Shown: piece by piece, positions 1 through 6,171 of the stretch
Layout: the number at the start of each line of letters is the position of its first letter
Position numbering within the stretch: the stretch's first letter is position 1
NCBI GenBank assembly: GCA_021298875.1
Contig: JAJTHJ010000117.1
Span: 1-8,150, forward strand
Direction of reading: 5' to 3'
Length of the DNA stretch: 8,150 nt
DNA from: Burkholderiales bacterium
Lineage (GTDB): Bacteria; Pseudomonadota; Gammaproteobacteria; Burkholderiales; Burkholderiaceae_F
The notes under the pieces: model-generated
Told to the model about the DNA's origin: nothing
The model's database searches: none
What the model saw: the letters and a program-made list of their open reading frames with translations, nothing else
Translations under genes and position numbers: made by a program

Positions 1-2758
1 AGCCCGCTGGGCACCCGTGTGGGAGGCGCGCGGCTACGCGCAGCCGTCGATGGACGCCAGCAAGCCCAGCTTCACGATCCAGCTGCCGCCGCCCAACGTG
101 ACCGGCGTGCTGCACATGGGCCACGCGTTCAACCAGACGATCATGGATGCGCTGGTGCGCTACCACCGGATGCGGGGTTTCAACACGCTGTGGGTGCCGG
201 GCGTGGATCACGCGGGCATCGCCACACAGATCGTGGTCGAGCGGCAACTGGAGGCGCAGGGCGTGTCGCGCCACGAGCTGGGACGCGCGGAGTTCGAGCG
301 CCGCGTGTGGGCGTGGAAGGAGCAGTCCGGCGGCACCATCACGCAACAGATGCGCCGGCTCGGCGCCTCGGTGGACTGGTCGCGTGAGTACTTCACGATG
401 GACGATAAGCTCTCGCCGGTCGTGGTCGAGACCTTCGTGCGGCTTTACGAGCAGGGGCTGATCTACCGCGGCAAGCGGCTCGTCAACTGGGACCCGGTGC
501 TGAAGACCGCCGTATCCGACCTCGAAGTCGTGGCCGAGGAAGAAGAAGGCAAGCTTTATCACCTGCGCTATCCGCTGGCCGACGGCAGCGGCCACGTGGT
601 GGTCGCCACCACGCGGCCCGAGACGATGCTGGGCGACACCGCGGTGATGGTGAATCCCGAGGACGAGCGCTACACGCACCTCATCGGCAAGCGGGTAAAG
701 CTGCCGCTGGCCGAGCGCGAGATCCCGGTGATCGCGGATGCTTATGTGGACCGCGAGTTCGGCACCGGTGTAGTCAAGGTCACGCCGGGGCACGACTTCA
801 ACGACTACGCAGTGGGGCAGCGGCACGGGCTACCGACGATCAACGTCTTCACGCTCGATGCGCAGATCAACGACGAGGCGCCAGCCAAGTACCGCGGGCT
901 GGATCGCTTTGCCGCGCGCGAGGCGGTGCTGGCCGATCTGCAAGCGCTGGGCCTCGTGGAGAAGATCGAGAAGCACGTGCTCAAAGTGCCGCGCGGCGAC
1001 CGCACGGGTGTGGCGATCGAGCCCATGCTGACCGACCAGTGGTTCGTCGCGATGGGCAAGCCGGCGCCGGCAGGCACGCTCTTCCCCGGCAAGAGCCTGG
1101 CGCAAGTGGCCACCGAAGTCGTGCGCGATGGACGCATCCGCTTCGTGCCGGAGAACTGGGTCAACACCTACTTCCACTGGATGGAGAACATCCAGGACTG
1201 GTGTATCTCGCGCCAGCTGTGGTGGGGCCACCAGATTCCCGCGTGGTACGACGAGGAAGGCAAGGTGTATGTGGCGCGCAGCGAGGCCGATGCACAAGCG
1301 CAGGCCGGCGCCGGCAAGCGTCTGACGCGCGATGCCGACGTGCTGGACACCTGGTTCTCTTCCGCGCTGGTCTGCCATTCCACGCTCGGCTGGCCCAAAC
1401 CGACGCGCGAGCTGGAGATGTTCCTGCCGTCCTCGGTGCTCACCACCGGCTACGAGATCATCTTCTTCTGGGTCGCGCGGATGATCACGATGACGATGCA
1501 CTTCACCGGCAAGGTGCCGTTCGAAGTCGTCTACATCCACGGCATGGTGCGCGATGCCGAGGGCCGCAAGATGTCCAAGTCCGAGGGCAACACGCTCGAC
1601 CCGGTGGACTTGATCCAGGGCATCGGGCTGGAGGAACTGGTCGCCAAGTCCACCACCGGGCTGCGCCGCCCGCAGGACGCACCGAAGATCGAGCAGCGCG
1701 TGCGCAAGCAGTTTCCCGAAGACATGCCCGCCTATGGCGCCGACGCGCTGCGGCTGACGATGGCCAGTTACGCCACGCTCGGCCGCAACGTGAACTTCGA
1801 CACCAAGCGCTGCGAGGGCTACCGCAACTTCTGCAACAAGCTGTGGAACGCCACCCGGTTTGTGCTGATGAACTGCGAAGGCAAGATGCCCGCGGCGAGC
1901 GATACGGTCGAGTTGTCCTTCGTCGACCGCTGGATCCGCGGCGAACTGCAACGCGTAGAGGTCGAAGTCGAGCGCGGCTTTGCCGAGTACCGGCTGGACA
2001 ACGTGGTCAACGCGATCTACGCCTTCGCGTGGAACGAGTACTGCGACTGGTATCTGGAACTCGCCAAGGTGCAGTTGCAAACCGGCAGCCCTGCGCAGCA
2101 AGCCGGCACGCGCCGGATTCTGGTGCGCGTGCTGGAGGCGCTGCTGCGGCTGGCGCACCCGATCGCGCCCTTCATCGCCGAAGAACTGTGGCAGACGGTG
2201 AGTGTGCACGCGGACAAGCGCCGCGCCGACGAACAAACGTCGGTGATGATCCAGCCTTACCCCAAAGCCCAGCCGGAGAACATCGATCCGCAGGCCGATA
2301 CACAGGCCACGCTCTTGAAGCGTCTGATCGACGCCTGCCGCAACCTGCGTGGCGAAATGAACCTGTCGCCGGCGCTCAAGGTGCCGTTGGCAGCGAGCGG
2401 CCCGGCGGAAATGCTCAATGCCTTTGCGCCCTATCTGGCCGCGCTCGCTCGCCTGTCGCGCGTCGATGTGGTTGCCGATGCCACGCAATCGAGCGCTGCT
2501 GCCGCGCCGGTCGCCGTGGTCGACGACTTCAAGCTGATGCTGGCGGTCGAAGTCGACGTCGCCGCCGAGCGCGAACGCCTGGCCCGCGAAATCGCGCGGC
2601 TCGAAGGCGAGATCGCCAAGGCGCAGGCGCAACTGGCCAACCCGAGCTTCGCGGACCGCGCCCCGGCTGCCGTAGTCGAGCAGATGCGCGAACGGGTGCA
2701 GAAGTTCAGTGCCACTCTCGCCAAAGTGCAGCAGCAAGCGACACAGCTCGCCAACTGA
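1..2758 (+). CDS. valS: Valine--tRNA ligase (ValRS), 5'-truncated by window edge
   Basis: Cytoplasmic class I aminoacyl-tRNA synthetase that charges tRNA-Val and hydrolyses mischarged threonyl-tRNA. The frame is open from base 2 to the TGA at 2756-2758 (918 visible codons; E. coli ValRS is 951), so only a short N-terminal piece is missing. A GTG at 17-19 is internal: matching residues (ARWAPV) precede it. Visible in order: the PPPNVTG segment and HIGH signature as HMGH (113-124), the CP1 editing domain with TTRPET (608-625) and HDFNDY (about 791-808), WCISRQLWWGH (about 1199-1231), the KMSKS loop (1568-1582), the anticodon-binding helical domain with FCNKLWNA (about 1829-1852), and a charged C-terminal coiled-coil arm (about 2545-2740) that in ValRS contacts the tRNA. 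All signatures are intact. It converges on the minus-strand gene ending at 2805. Identification is very secure. Confidence 0.98.
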   Translation, partial: ARWAPVWEARGYAQPSMDASKPSFTIQLPPPNVTGVLHMGHAFNQTIMDALVRYHRMRGFNTLWVPGVDHAGIATQIVVERQLEAQGVSRHELGRAEFERRVWAWKEQSGGTITQQMRRLGASVDWSREYFTMDDKLSPVVVETFVRLYEQGLIYRGKRLVNWDPVLKTAVSDLEVVAEEEEGKLYHLRYPLADGSGHVVVATTRPETMLGDTAVMVNPEDERYTHLIGKRVKLPLAEREIPVIADAYVDREFGTGVVKVTPGHDFNDYAVGQRHGLPTINVFTLDAQINDEAPAKYRGLDRFAAREAVLADLQALGLVEKIEKHVLKVPRGDRTGVAIEPMLTDQWFVAMGKPAPAGTLFPGKSLAQVATEVVRDGRIRFVPENWVNTYFHWMENIQDWCISRQLWWGHQIPAWYDEEGKVYVARSEADAQAQAGAGKRLTRDADVLDTWFSSALVCHSTLGWPKPTRELEMFLPSSVLTTGYEIIFFWVARMITMTMHFTGKVPFEVVYIHGMVRDAEGRKMSKSEGNTLDPVDLIQGIGLEELVAKSTTGLRRPQDAPKIEQRVRKQFPEDMPAYGADALRLTMASYATLGRNVNFDTKRCEGYRNFCNKLWNATRFVLMNCEGKMPAASDTVELSFVDRWIRGELQRVEVEVERGFAEYRLDNVVNAIYAFAWNEYCDWYLELAKVQLQTGSPAQQAGTRRILVRVLEALLRLAHPIAPFIAEELWQTVSVHADKRRADEQTSVMIQPYPKAQPENIDPQADTQATLLKRLIDACRNLRGEMNLSPALKVPLAASGPAEMLNAFAPYLAALARLSRVDVVADATQSSAAAAPVAVVDDFKLMLAVEVDVAAERERLAREIARLEGEIAKAQAQLANPSFADRAPAAVVEQMRERVQKFSATLAKVQQQATQLAN

Positions 2759-2789
2759 CCGCCGCAAATCGAACCGACATCCAACCGCA

Positions 2790-2803
2790 GCCGGCGTGCC
2801 GGC
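2790..2803. terminator. Short GC stem-loop between convergent genes
   Basis: GCCGG, a CGTG loop, then CCGGC forms a 5-bp GC stem in the 46-bp gap between the valS stop (2758) and the end of the convergent exported-protein gene (2805). It could act on either strand. No T-tract follows on either side, so it is at most a weak or Rho-assisted terminator. GCCGGC is also a common hexamer in such GC-rich DNA, which lowers confidence. Confidence 0.25.
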
Positions 2804-2804
2804 G

Positions 2805-3374
2805 CTAAACCGGGCTGGCCACCATCGTCACCGTGTCGATGTAATTGCGCGCCGGAAAGGTCTGCGGCATCGCCGTGTCCAGATTGACGTGGAACTTGAG
2901 ATTCCCGCCGCCGCATGCGCCCGCTCCAGACACCGTATTGCCGGCAGTCACGGTCGCGGTGAAGCTGTTGCCGCTTTGGGTATTGCCGATGATGTTGTTG
3001 TTCGACGCCAAGGCCAGGCGAGCCGTGTAGTCGAGCAGATCGTTGCTGGCGGTCTTGAGCAGCCAGCGGCTCACCGGATTGGCGCTTGCCCCGTTGGCCG
3101 AGGTGACGGTGATCGACATGGCGCCGCTGTACGTGTCGATTGCGCAAAAGTACATCGTCGCCCCGGGATAGGTAGCGTCGACTTCGGAGCGCGTCGCATT
3201 TGTCAGGGTCATGTCGACCACGTTCAGAATCTGCACCTGGCGCGGCAGGACCGGGCCTTGTGCGGTGATGCCAAAGTCGGCCGTGGACGTCGATCCCAGT
3301 TGACCCTGATTGGCCGCCATCGCCGCGGCGGACCCGAAAGCGAAAGCCAGCATCCCGTACCTTCCGGTCTTCAT
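2805..3374 (-). CDS. Exported beta-rich protein, pilin/spore-coat-U-like
   Basis: A predicted 189-residue secreted protein. Residues 1-20 form a signal peptide: Lys2 and Arg5, a hydrophobic GMLAFAFGSAAA core, and an AMA cleavage site before Ala21-Asn22. The mature part is small, rich in Thr, Ser, Asn, Ala and alternating hydrophobics, and has just two cysteines (Cys77, Cys154) that could form a periplasmic disulfide. A QVQILNVVDMTL segment near the N-terminus and a final YIDTVTMVASPV strand resemble exported beta-sandwich proteins of the spore-coat-U/CsuA-B pilin type; this is a fold-level impression. ATG at 3374 is chosen over GTG at 3377 because AGGAGG lies 7 bases from the ATG but only 4 from the GTG. 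G+C is slightly below valS (about 62% by partial count). No usher or chaperone gene is in view, so its role is unknown. Confidence 0.8.
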   Translation of the reverse strand: MKTGRYGMLAFAFGSAAAMAANQGQLGSTSTADFGITAQGPVLPRQVQILNVVDMTLTNATRSEVDATYPGATMYFCAIDTYSGAMSITVTSANGASANPVSRWLLKTASNDLLDYTARLALASNNNIIGNTQSGNSFTATVTAGNTVSGAGACGGGNLKFHVNLDTAMPQTFPARNYIDTVTMVASPV

Positions 3375-3377
3375 CAC

Positions 3378-3390
3378 AGCTCCTCCTCTT
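3378..3390 (-). promoter_or_regulatory. Strong Shine-Dalgarno site of exported-protein gene
   Basis: Read on the minus strand this is AAGAGGAGGAGCT. It contains AGGAGG at 3387-3382, complementary to the 16S 3' end, with a 7-base spacer to the ATG at 3374. It is the only clear Shine-Dalgarno site in the window; the other visible starts have weak or no purine tracts. It suggests high translation of the exported protein and decides the start against the adjacent GTG. Confidence 0.8.
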
Positions 3391-3394
3391 CAAG

Positions 3395-3433
3395 CTACGA
3401 CCCGGACAAGCCGGCGGCAGAACGAGGTCGTAG
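3395..3433 (-). repeat. Leader stem-loop B, 8-bp inverted repeat
   Basis: CTACGACC (3395-3402) and GGTCGTAG (3426-3433) are a perfect 8-bp inverted repeat with a 23-base loop. It lies just upstream of the Shine-Dalgarno of the exported-protein gene and two bases from the larger stem-loop at 3436-3490. It could be a 5'-leader hairpin or an operator dyad. The sequence shows only the symmetry; function is not established. Confidence 0.5.
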
Positions 3434-3435
3434 AT

Positions 3436-3490
3436 CGCCGGACAGCGTGCCATATTGCCTCGCGCACTGCGGGCTGCACGCTGTCGGGCG
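3436..3490 (-). repeat. Leader stem-loop A, 14 of 15 paired arms
   Basis: Arms 3436-3450 and 3476-3490 pair at 14 of 15 positions. The inner 10 bp (GACAGCGTGC with GCACGCTGTC) are perfect, followed by one G-G mismatch and four more pairs. The 25-base loop includes the most AT-rich stretch of the gap (CATATTG). On the minus strand it follows the end of the Nudix-tusA-TM gene run and precedes the exported-protein gene, so it may be a Rho-assisted terminator, a processing site or part of a structured leader. No U-tract follows it. The CTGTC at 3481-3485 can alternatively pair with GACAG at 3492-3496, a much weaker competing hairpin. Confidence 0.6.
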
Positions 3491-3557
3491 TGACAGGCCG
3501 CGGGCCGATCGAGTTTGCCGACTCAGGACGTAGTCCGTCTCTGCGGCAGAAGGCCGT

Positions 3558-3947
3558 TTACCGCACCGGCACCACGATCCCCGGCGCCAGCGGGATGTCC
3601 TCGACCACGGTCACGCCGGTCACGTAGTGGCGAGTCTCGCCAAAGCAGGTGGTCGGCAGCCCGACTTTCTCGTCGTAGTGCAGCGACACGCGCTTGCCCA
3701 TCACCTTGTTGATCTGCTCGGCCACCGGGTCGTCCCACACGGTGAAGAGGAACTTCTCGGGCGCGGCGCCAGGCATCGTGACCATCGCGATCTCGCCCTC
3801 CCAAGTCTTGCATAGCCAGCCCTTCTTGGAGAACTTCTGCACCCAGCCGGCGCGCTCGCCGGTCGAGTAGTTCCAGTTCAGCACCGCCGCGAAGTAGCCA
3901 GCAACGAGCAGCGCCAACACGACCAGCGCGGCGATGAACTTGCCCAT
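3558..3947 (-). CDS. Conserved one-TM protein of unknown function
   Basis: A 129-residue protein. Residues 4-23 (FIAALVVLALLVAGYFAAVL) form one N-terminal transmembrane helix or uncleaved signal anchor. The rest is a soluble domain, probably periplasmic, with an NWNYSTGERAGWVQKFSKKG segment, WLCKTWEGE (Cys46) and PTTCFGET (Cys101); the two cysteines could form a disulfide. I recall similar conserved hypothetical proteins in many proteobacteria, some labelled as 6-phosphogluconate dehydrogenase, but nothing here supports that: there is no Rossmann motif. Its ATG (3947-3945) overlaps the tusA TGA (3949-3947) by one base, a sign of translational coupling as the last gene of the run. Coding is secure; function is unknown. 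Confidence 0.88.
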   Translation of the reverse strand: MGKFIAALVVLALLVAGYFAAVLNWNYSTGERAGWVQKFSKKGWLCKTWEGEIAMVTMPGAAPEKFLFTVWDDPVAEQINKVMGKRVSLHYDEKVGLPTTCFGETRHYVTGVTVVEDIPLAPGIVVPVR

Positions 3948-4189
3948 CAGCGCCGCTTCAGAAAGTGAATGAACTCGCGCTCGACGGTGAACTGCGCGAG
4001 CAGCTCGTTGCCGGTCTGCCGCGCAAACGCCTGGAAGTCGCGCATCGAACCGGGGTCGGTGGCGACGATCTTCAGCACCTGACCGCTGGTCAGATCGGCG
4101 AGCGCCTTCTTGGCGCGCAGGATCGGCAGCGGGCAGGTCAGGCCGCGGGTGTCGATTTCGCGGTCGAAGGCGGGCGCGTCGGCGGACAT
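3947..4189 (-). CDS. tusA: TusA-family sulfur-carrier protein
   Basis: An 80-residue cytoplasmic protein of the TusA/SirA/YeeD family (E. coli TusA is 81). These carry persulfide sulfur on one cysteine, for example from IscS towards tRNA 2-thiouridine or molybdenum-cofactor maturation, or in sulfur oxidation. The signature RGLTCPLPILRAKKAL holds the CPxP motif with the carrier Cys19, the same position as in E. coli TusA. The downstream pattern (VLKIVATDPGSMRDF...FARQTGNEL) also fits. The frame extends to an ATG at 4240, but that would overlap the Nudix gene by 47 bases. ATG 4189, four bases after the Nudix TGA, gives the standard length and is preferred. The family is certain; whether it is the tRNA-thiolation TusA or a paralogue is not decidable here. 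Confidence 0.93.
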   Translation of the reverse strand: MSADAPAFDREIDTRGLTCPLPILRAKKALADLTSGQVLKIVATDPGSMRDFQAFARQTGNELLAQFTVEREFIHFLKRR

Positions 4190-4193
4190 GTGG

Positions 4194-4712
4194 TCAACGG
4201 CTCGGAAGGTCGAGAAAGTGTACCGGCAGGTCGCGCGCACGCAGCCAGTCGGCCATCGCGAGCCCGGTCGCCACCGGCCAGGGCCGCACCTTTTCCGGCG
4301 CGATCAGCTTGACCTCGGCAAGCTCCTCCGACAACCGCACCTCGCCGCGCGCCGGCACGTGGTAGCCGATGATGACCTGATTGCGCCGTGCGAAGTCGTA
4401 TACGCCGATCAGGTGGGCGGCCAGCGGTTCGAGCGAAGTCTCTTCGCGCACCTCGCGCATCACCGCGTCGGCGGGCGACTCGTCGCGCTCCAGAAAACCG
4501 GTGACCAGCGCGAACATGCCCTGCGGCCAGGCCGCATTGCGCGCGAGCAGCACCTGGCCGTCGAGTTCGATCACCGCGGCGACCACCGGTGTGGGGTTGT
4601 CCCAATGCACCCAGCCGCAGGCCGGACAGGCGCTGCGCTCGCGGTCGCCGGCGATGCGGCGGGTCAGTGCGGTGGCGCAGTCGGGACAGAACTTGAACGC
4701 GGAGTCGATCAT
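4194..4712 (-). CDS. Zinc-ribbon Nudix hydrolase
   Basis: A 172-residue cytoplasmic hydrolase of nucleoside-diphosphate-X compounds. An N-terminal zinc ribbon (Cys9, Cys12, Cys29, Cys32 in two CPxC pairs) is followed by a Nudix domain. The Nudix box runs from Gly72 with Glu78, Arg86, Glu87, Glu90 and Glu91, the metal-binding pattern GX5EX7REUXEEXGU, except that the last Gly is Ser93. The layout recalls NudC (NADH pyrophosphatase/RNA deNADding), but the NudC SQPWPFPxS motif after the box is absent and the protein is shorter than E. coli NudC (257), so NAD(H) specificity is not supported and no symbol is given. The ATG at 4712 is fixed by the zinc ribbon starting at residue 9. No clear Shine-Dalgarno site. 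It starts 16 bases after the repeat 4728-4828 and leads the tusA run. Confidence 0.93.
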   Translation of the reverse strand: MIDSAFKFCPDCATALTRRIAGDRERSACPACGWVHWDNPTPVVAAVIELDGQVLLARNAAWPQGMFALVTGFLERDESPADAVMREVREETSLEPLAAHLIGVYDFARRNQVIIGYHVPARGEVRLSEELAEVKLIAPEKVRPWPVATGLAMADWLRARDLPVHFLDLPSR

Positions 4713-4727
4713 CGCTTGCGGTTTGCC

Positions 4728-4828
4728 GTCGCCCCGGCCCCGGAAAAAAGAACTCCGGGGCAGGCTGCGGCCGGGGCCCAGCGTCTTTCGAGCAGGAGTC
4801 GCTGGGCCCCGGCCTGCGCCGGGGCGAC
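4728..4828. repeat. 101-bp nested palindromic intergenic repeat element
   Basis: Perfect 10-bp terminal inverted repeats: GTCGCCCCGG (4728-4737) and CCGGGGCGAC (4819-4828). Inside is a perfect 15-bp inverted repeat (4769-4783 with 4800-4814) around a 16-base loop. The left arm carries an extra hairpin, GCCCCGG (4737-4743) and CCGGGGC (4755-4761), with an A-rich loop. The right arm (GGGCCCCGGCCTGCGCCGGGGCGAC) resembles dispersed repeats I recall between genes in betaproteobacterial genomes. It begins five bases after the serA stop and ends 15 bases before the Nudix start. On the minus strand a TTCTTTTTT tract (4752-4744) follows the main stem by 16 bases, so it may end serA transcripts. I have not confirmed other copies. 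Confidence 0.75.
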
Positions 4829-4833
4829 AACCG

Positions 4834-6015
4834 TTAACCCTTGATCGGAATCAACCGCACCGCCAGCACGCCATCGATGGCCGCCAGCGCATCGACTGCA
4901 GCGGCGGGAATCGGGCTGTCGACATCGACCAGCGTGTAGGCCACCTCGCCGCGCGACTTGTTGACCATGTTGTGGATGTTCAGGCCCGCCTGGGCGAGCG
5001 CAGTGGAAATCTGCCCGAGCAGATTGGGCACGTTGGCATTGGCCACCGCCACGCGGTACGGCGACTCGCGCGCCATCTCCACGTTGGGGAAGTTCACCGC
5101 GTTGACGATGCTGCCCTCTTCCAGATACGCGCGCAGTTGATCGACCACCATCACGGCGCAGTTGTCCTCGGCCTCGGCGGTGGAGGCGCCCAGATGCGGG
5201 AAGGCGACCACGCCCGGCACGCCGAGCAGCGCGGCGTTGGGGAAGTTGGTCATGTAGCTCTTGATCCGACCCGCCGTGAGCGCGGCAGCCACCGCGGCGT
5301 CCTCGACCAGCGCATCGCGCGCAAAGTTCAGCAGCACCGCGCCGGGCTTGAGCGCGGCAATGCGCGTCTCGTTCAACAGGCCGCGGGTGGCCGGCAGCAG
5401 CGGTACGTGAAGGCTGACGAAGTCGGACTGCTTGAGCAGTTCTTCGATGCTGTTGGCGCGGCGCACGCTCGCCGGCAGGCGCCAGGCGGCGTCCACGGTG
5501 ATCTCGGGGTCGAAGCCGATCACCTTCATGCCGAGCTTGAGCGCGGTGCCCGCAACCAGCGAGCCGATCGCGCCCAGACCCACGACGCCCAGCGTGCGGT
5601 TGGGCAGTTCGATCCCGGCGAACTGCTTCTTGCCGTCTTCGACCTGCTTGTCCAGATCGGCGGCGCGCGGGTCGAGCGCGCCCACGTAAGCCAGCGCCGG
5701 CAGCAGATTGCGCGCGGCCATCAGCAGCGCGGCCAGCACCAGCTCCTTGACCGCATTGGCATTGGCGCCCGGCGCGTTGAAGACCGGCACGCCGCGCTTG
5801 GAAAGTTCCACCACCGGGATGTTGTTGGTACCGGCGCCCGCGCGGCCGATGGCGCGCACGCTGGCGGGCATCGCCATCTTGTGCATGTCGGCCGAGCGGA
5901 CGAGGATCGCGTCGGGTGCGTCGAACTGCTTGCCGACCTGGTAGCGCGAGGCCGGCAGCCGGTCGAGGCCGAGCGGCGAGATCGCGTTCAGGGTGAGGAT
6001 GCGGTAGGGGGTCAT
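4834..6015 (-). CDS. serA: D-3-phosphoglycerate dehydrogenase, short ACT-domain form
   Basis: A 393-residue NAD-dependent cytoplasmic enzyme converting 3-phosphoglycerate to 3-phosphohydroxypyruvate, the first step of serine synthesis. Substrate domain halves at about 1-95 and 275-305; Rossmann domain with VVGLGAIG (Gly146, Gly148, Gly151) and Asp169, the usual NAD-selecting acid; catalytic Arg233 (NFARDAL) and His274 (PHLGAST); C-terminal ACT domain about 320-393 (ANVPNLLGQIS), where serine feedback typically acts. The usual DVFEEEP segment with the catalytic Glu is rebuilt as SYMTNFPN (Asn257), see findings. The same frame stays open far upstream to 7761, but only from ATG 6015 does the sequence match the family; the part beyond is antisense to the dehydrogenase at 6172. 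No clear Shine-Dalgarno site. Divergent from that gene. Confidence 0.95.
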   Translation of the reverse strand: MTPYRILTLNAISPLGLDRLPASRYQVGKQFDAPDAILVRSADMHKMAMPASVRAIGRAGAGTNNIPVVELSKRGVPVFNAPGANANAVKELVLAALLMAARNLLPALAYVGALDPRAADLDKQVEDGKKQFAGIELPNRTLGVVGLGAIGSLVAGTALKLGMKVIGFDPEITVDAAWRLPASVRRANSIEELLKQSDFVSLHVPLLPATRGLLNETRIAALKPGAVLLNFARDALVEDAAVAAALTAGRIKSYMTNFPNAALLGVPGVVAFPHLGASTAEAEDNCAVMVVDQLRAYLEEGSIVNAVNFPNVEMARESPYRVAVANANVPNLLGQISTALAQAGLNIHNMVNKSRGEVAYTLVDVDSPIPAAAVDALAAIDGVLAVRLIPIKG

Positions 6016-6061
6016 GGGGCGGTCGCTTGCCGGGGAAAGATGCCGGCACTGACAGACGTGC

Positions 6062-6067
6062 ATCGTA
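6062..6067 (-). promoter_or_regulatory. Weak -10 candidate for serA
   Basis: On the minus strand TACGAT matches four of six bases of the sigma-70 -10 consensus TATAAT and lies 46 bases upstream of the serA ATG. No recognisable -35 hexamer sits at 16-18 bases upstream, so this is only a candidate. I see no better promoter on either strand of the divergent gap. Confidence 0.2.
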
Positions 6068-6075
6068 GCGGCCCC

Positions 6076-6110
6076 GCTGCCGGACGAGCGGCCGGCGCGG
6101 CGCCGGCAGC
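6076..6110. promoter_or_regulatory. GC-rich palindrome in the divergent serA/dehydrogenase gap
   Basis: GCCGGCGC, one G, then GCGCCGGC (6091-6107) is a perfect 17-bp palindrome. It overlaps a second, wider 8-bp inverted repeat (GCTGCCGG 6076-6083 with CCGGCAGC 6103-6110). The site lies roughly mid-way in the 156-bp gap between the divergent starts (6015 and 6172). That position suits an operator for a regulator controlling both genes, or a GC cruciform. GCCGGC is common in such GC-rich DNA, so chance is a real alternative. Confidence 0.35.
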
Positions 6111-6171
6111 CGTACCGATTTCTTGCCCCATCGCAAAACCCGCCGCGCGCGCCGCTGCTACGGTGCCTCCC

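Noticed and set aside
830..2767. Long minus-strand open frame (645 codons) opposite valS
   Set aside because: Antisense shadow of a GC-rich gene. The translation is His/Arg/Gln-rich low-complexity with no recognisable domain, while valS on the other strand matches its family end to end.
1039..2808. Plus-strand open frame of 589 codons inside valS
   Set aside because: Off-frame shadow of valS with Arg/Ala/Gly-biased composition and no domain.
3437..3453. Sigma-54-like TGGCACG on the minus strand upstream of the exported-protein gene
   Set aside because: The -24 half matches, but the required GC at -12 reads GG and there is no TTGC, so the -12 element is absent.
4190..4240. Longer TusA start at 4240
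   Set aside because: It would add 17 residues not seen in the family and overlap the Nudix gene by 47 bases; ATG 4189 gives the normal 80 residues and puts the catalytic Cys at position 19.
4744..4749. Six-A run as a phase-variable tract
   Set aside because: It is short, intergenic and in the loop of a hairpin in the repeat element; a loop or U-tract role explains it better.
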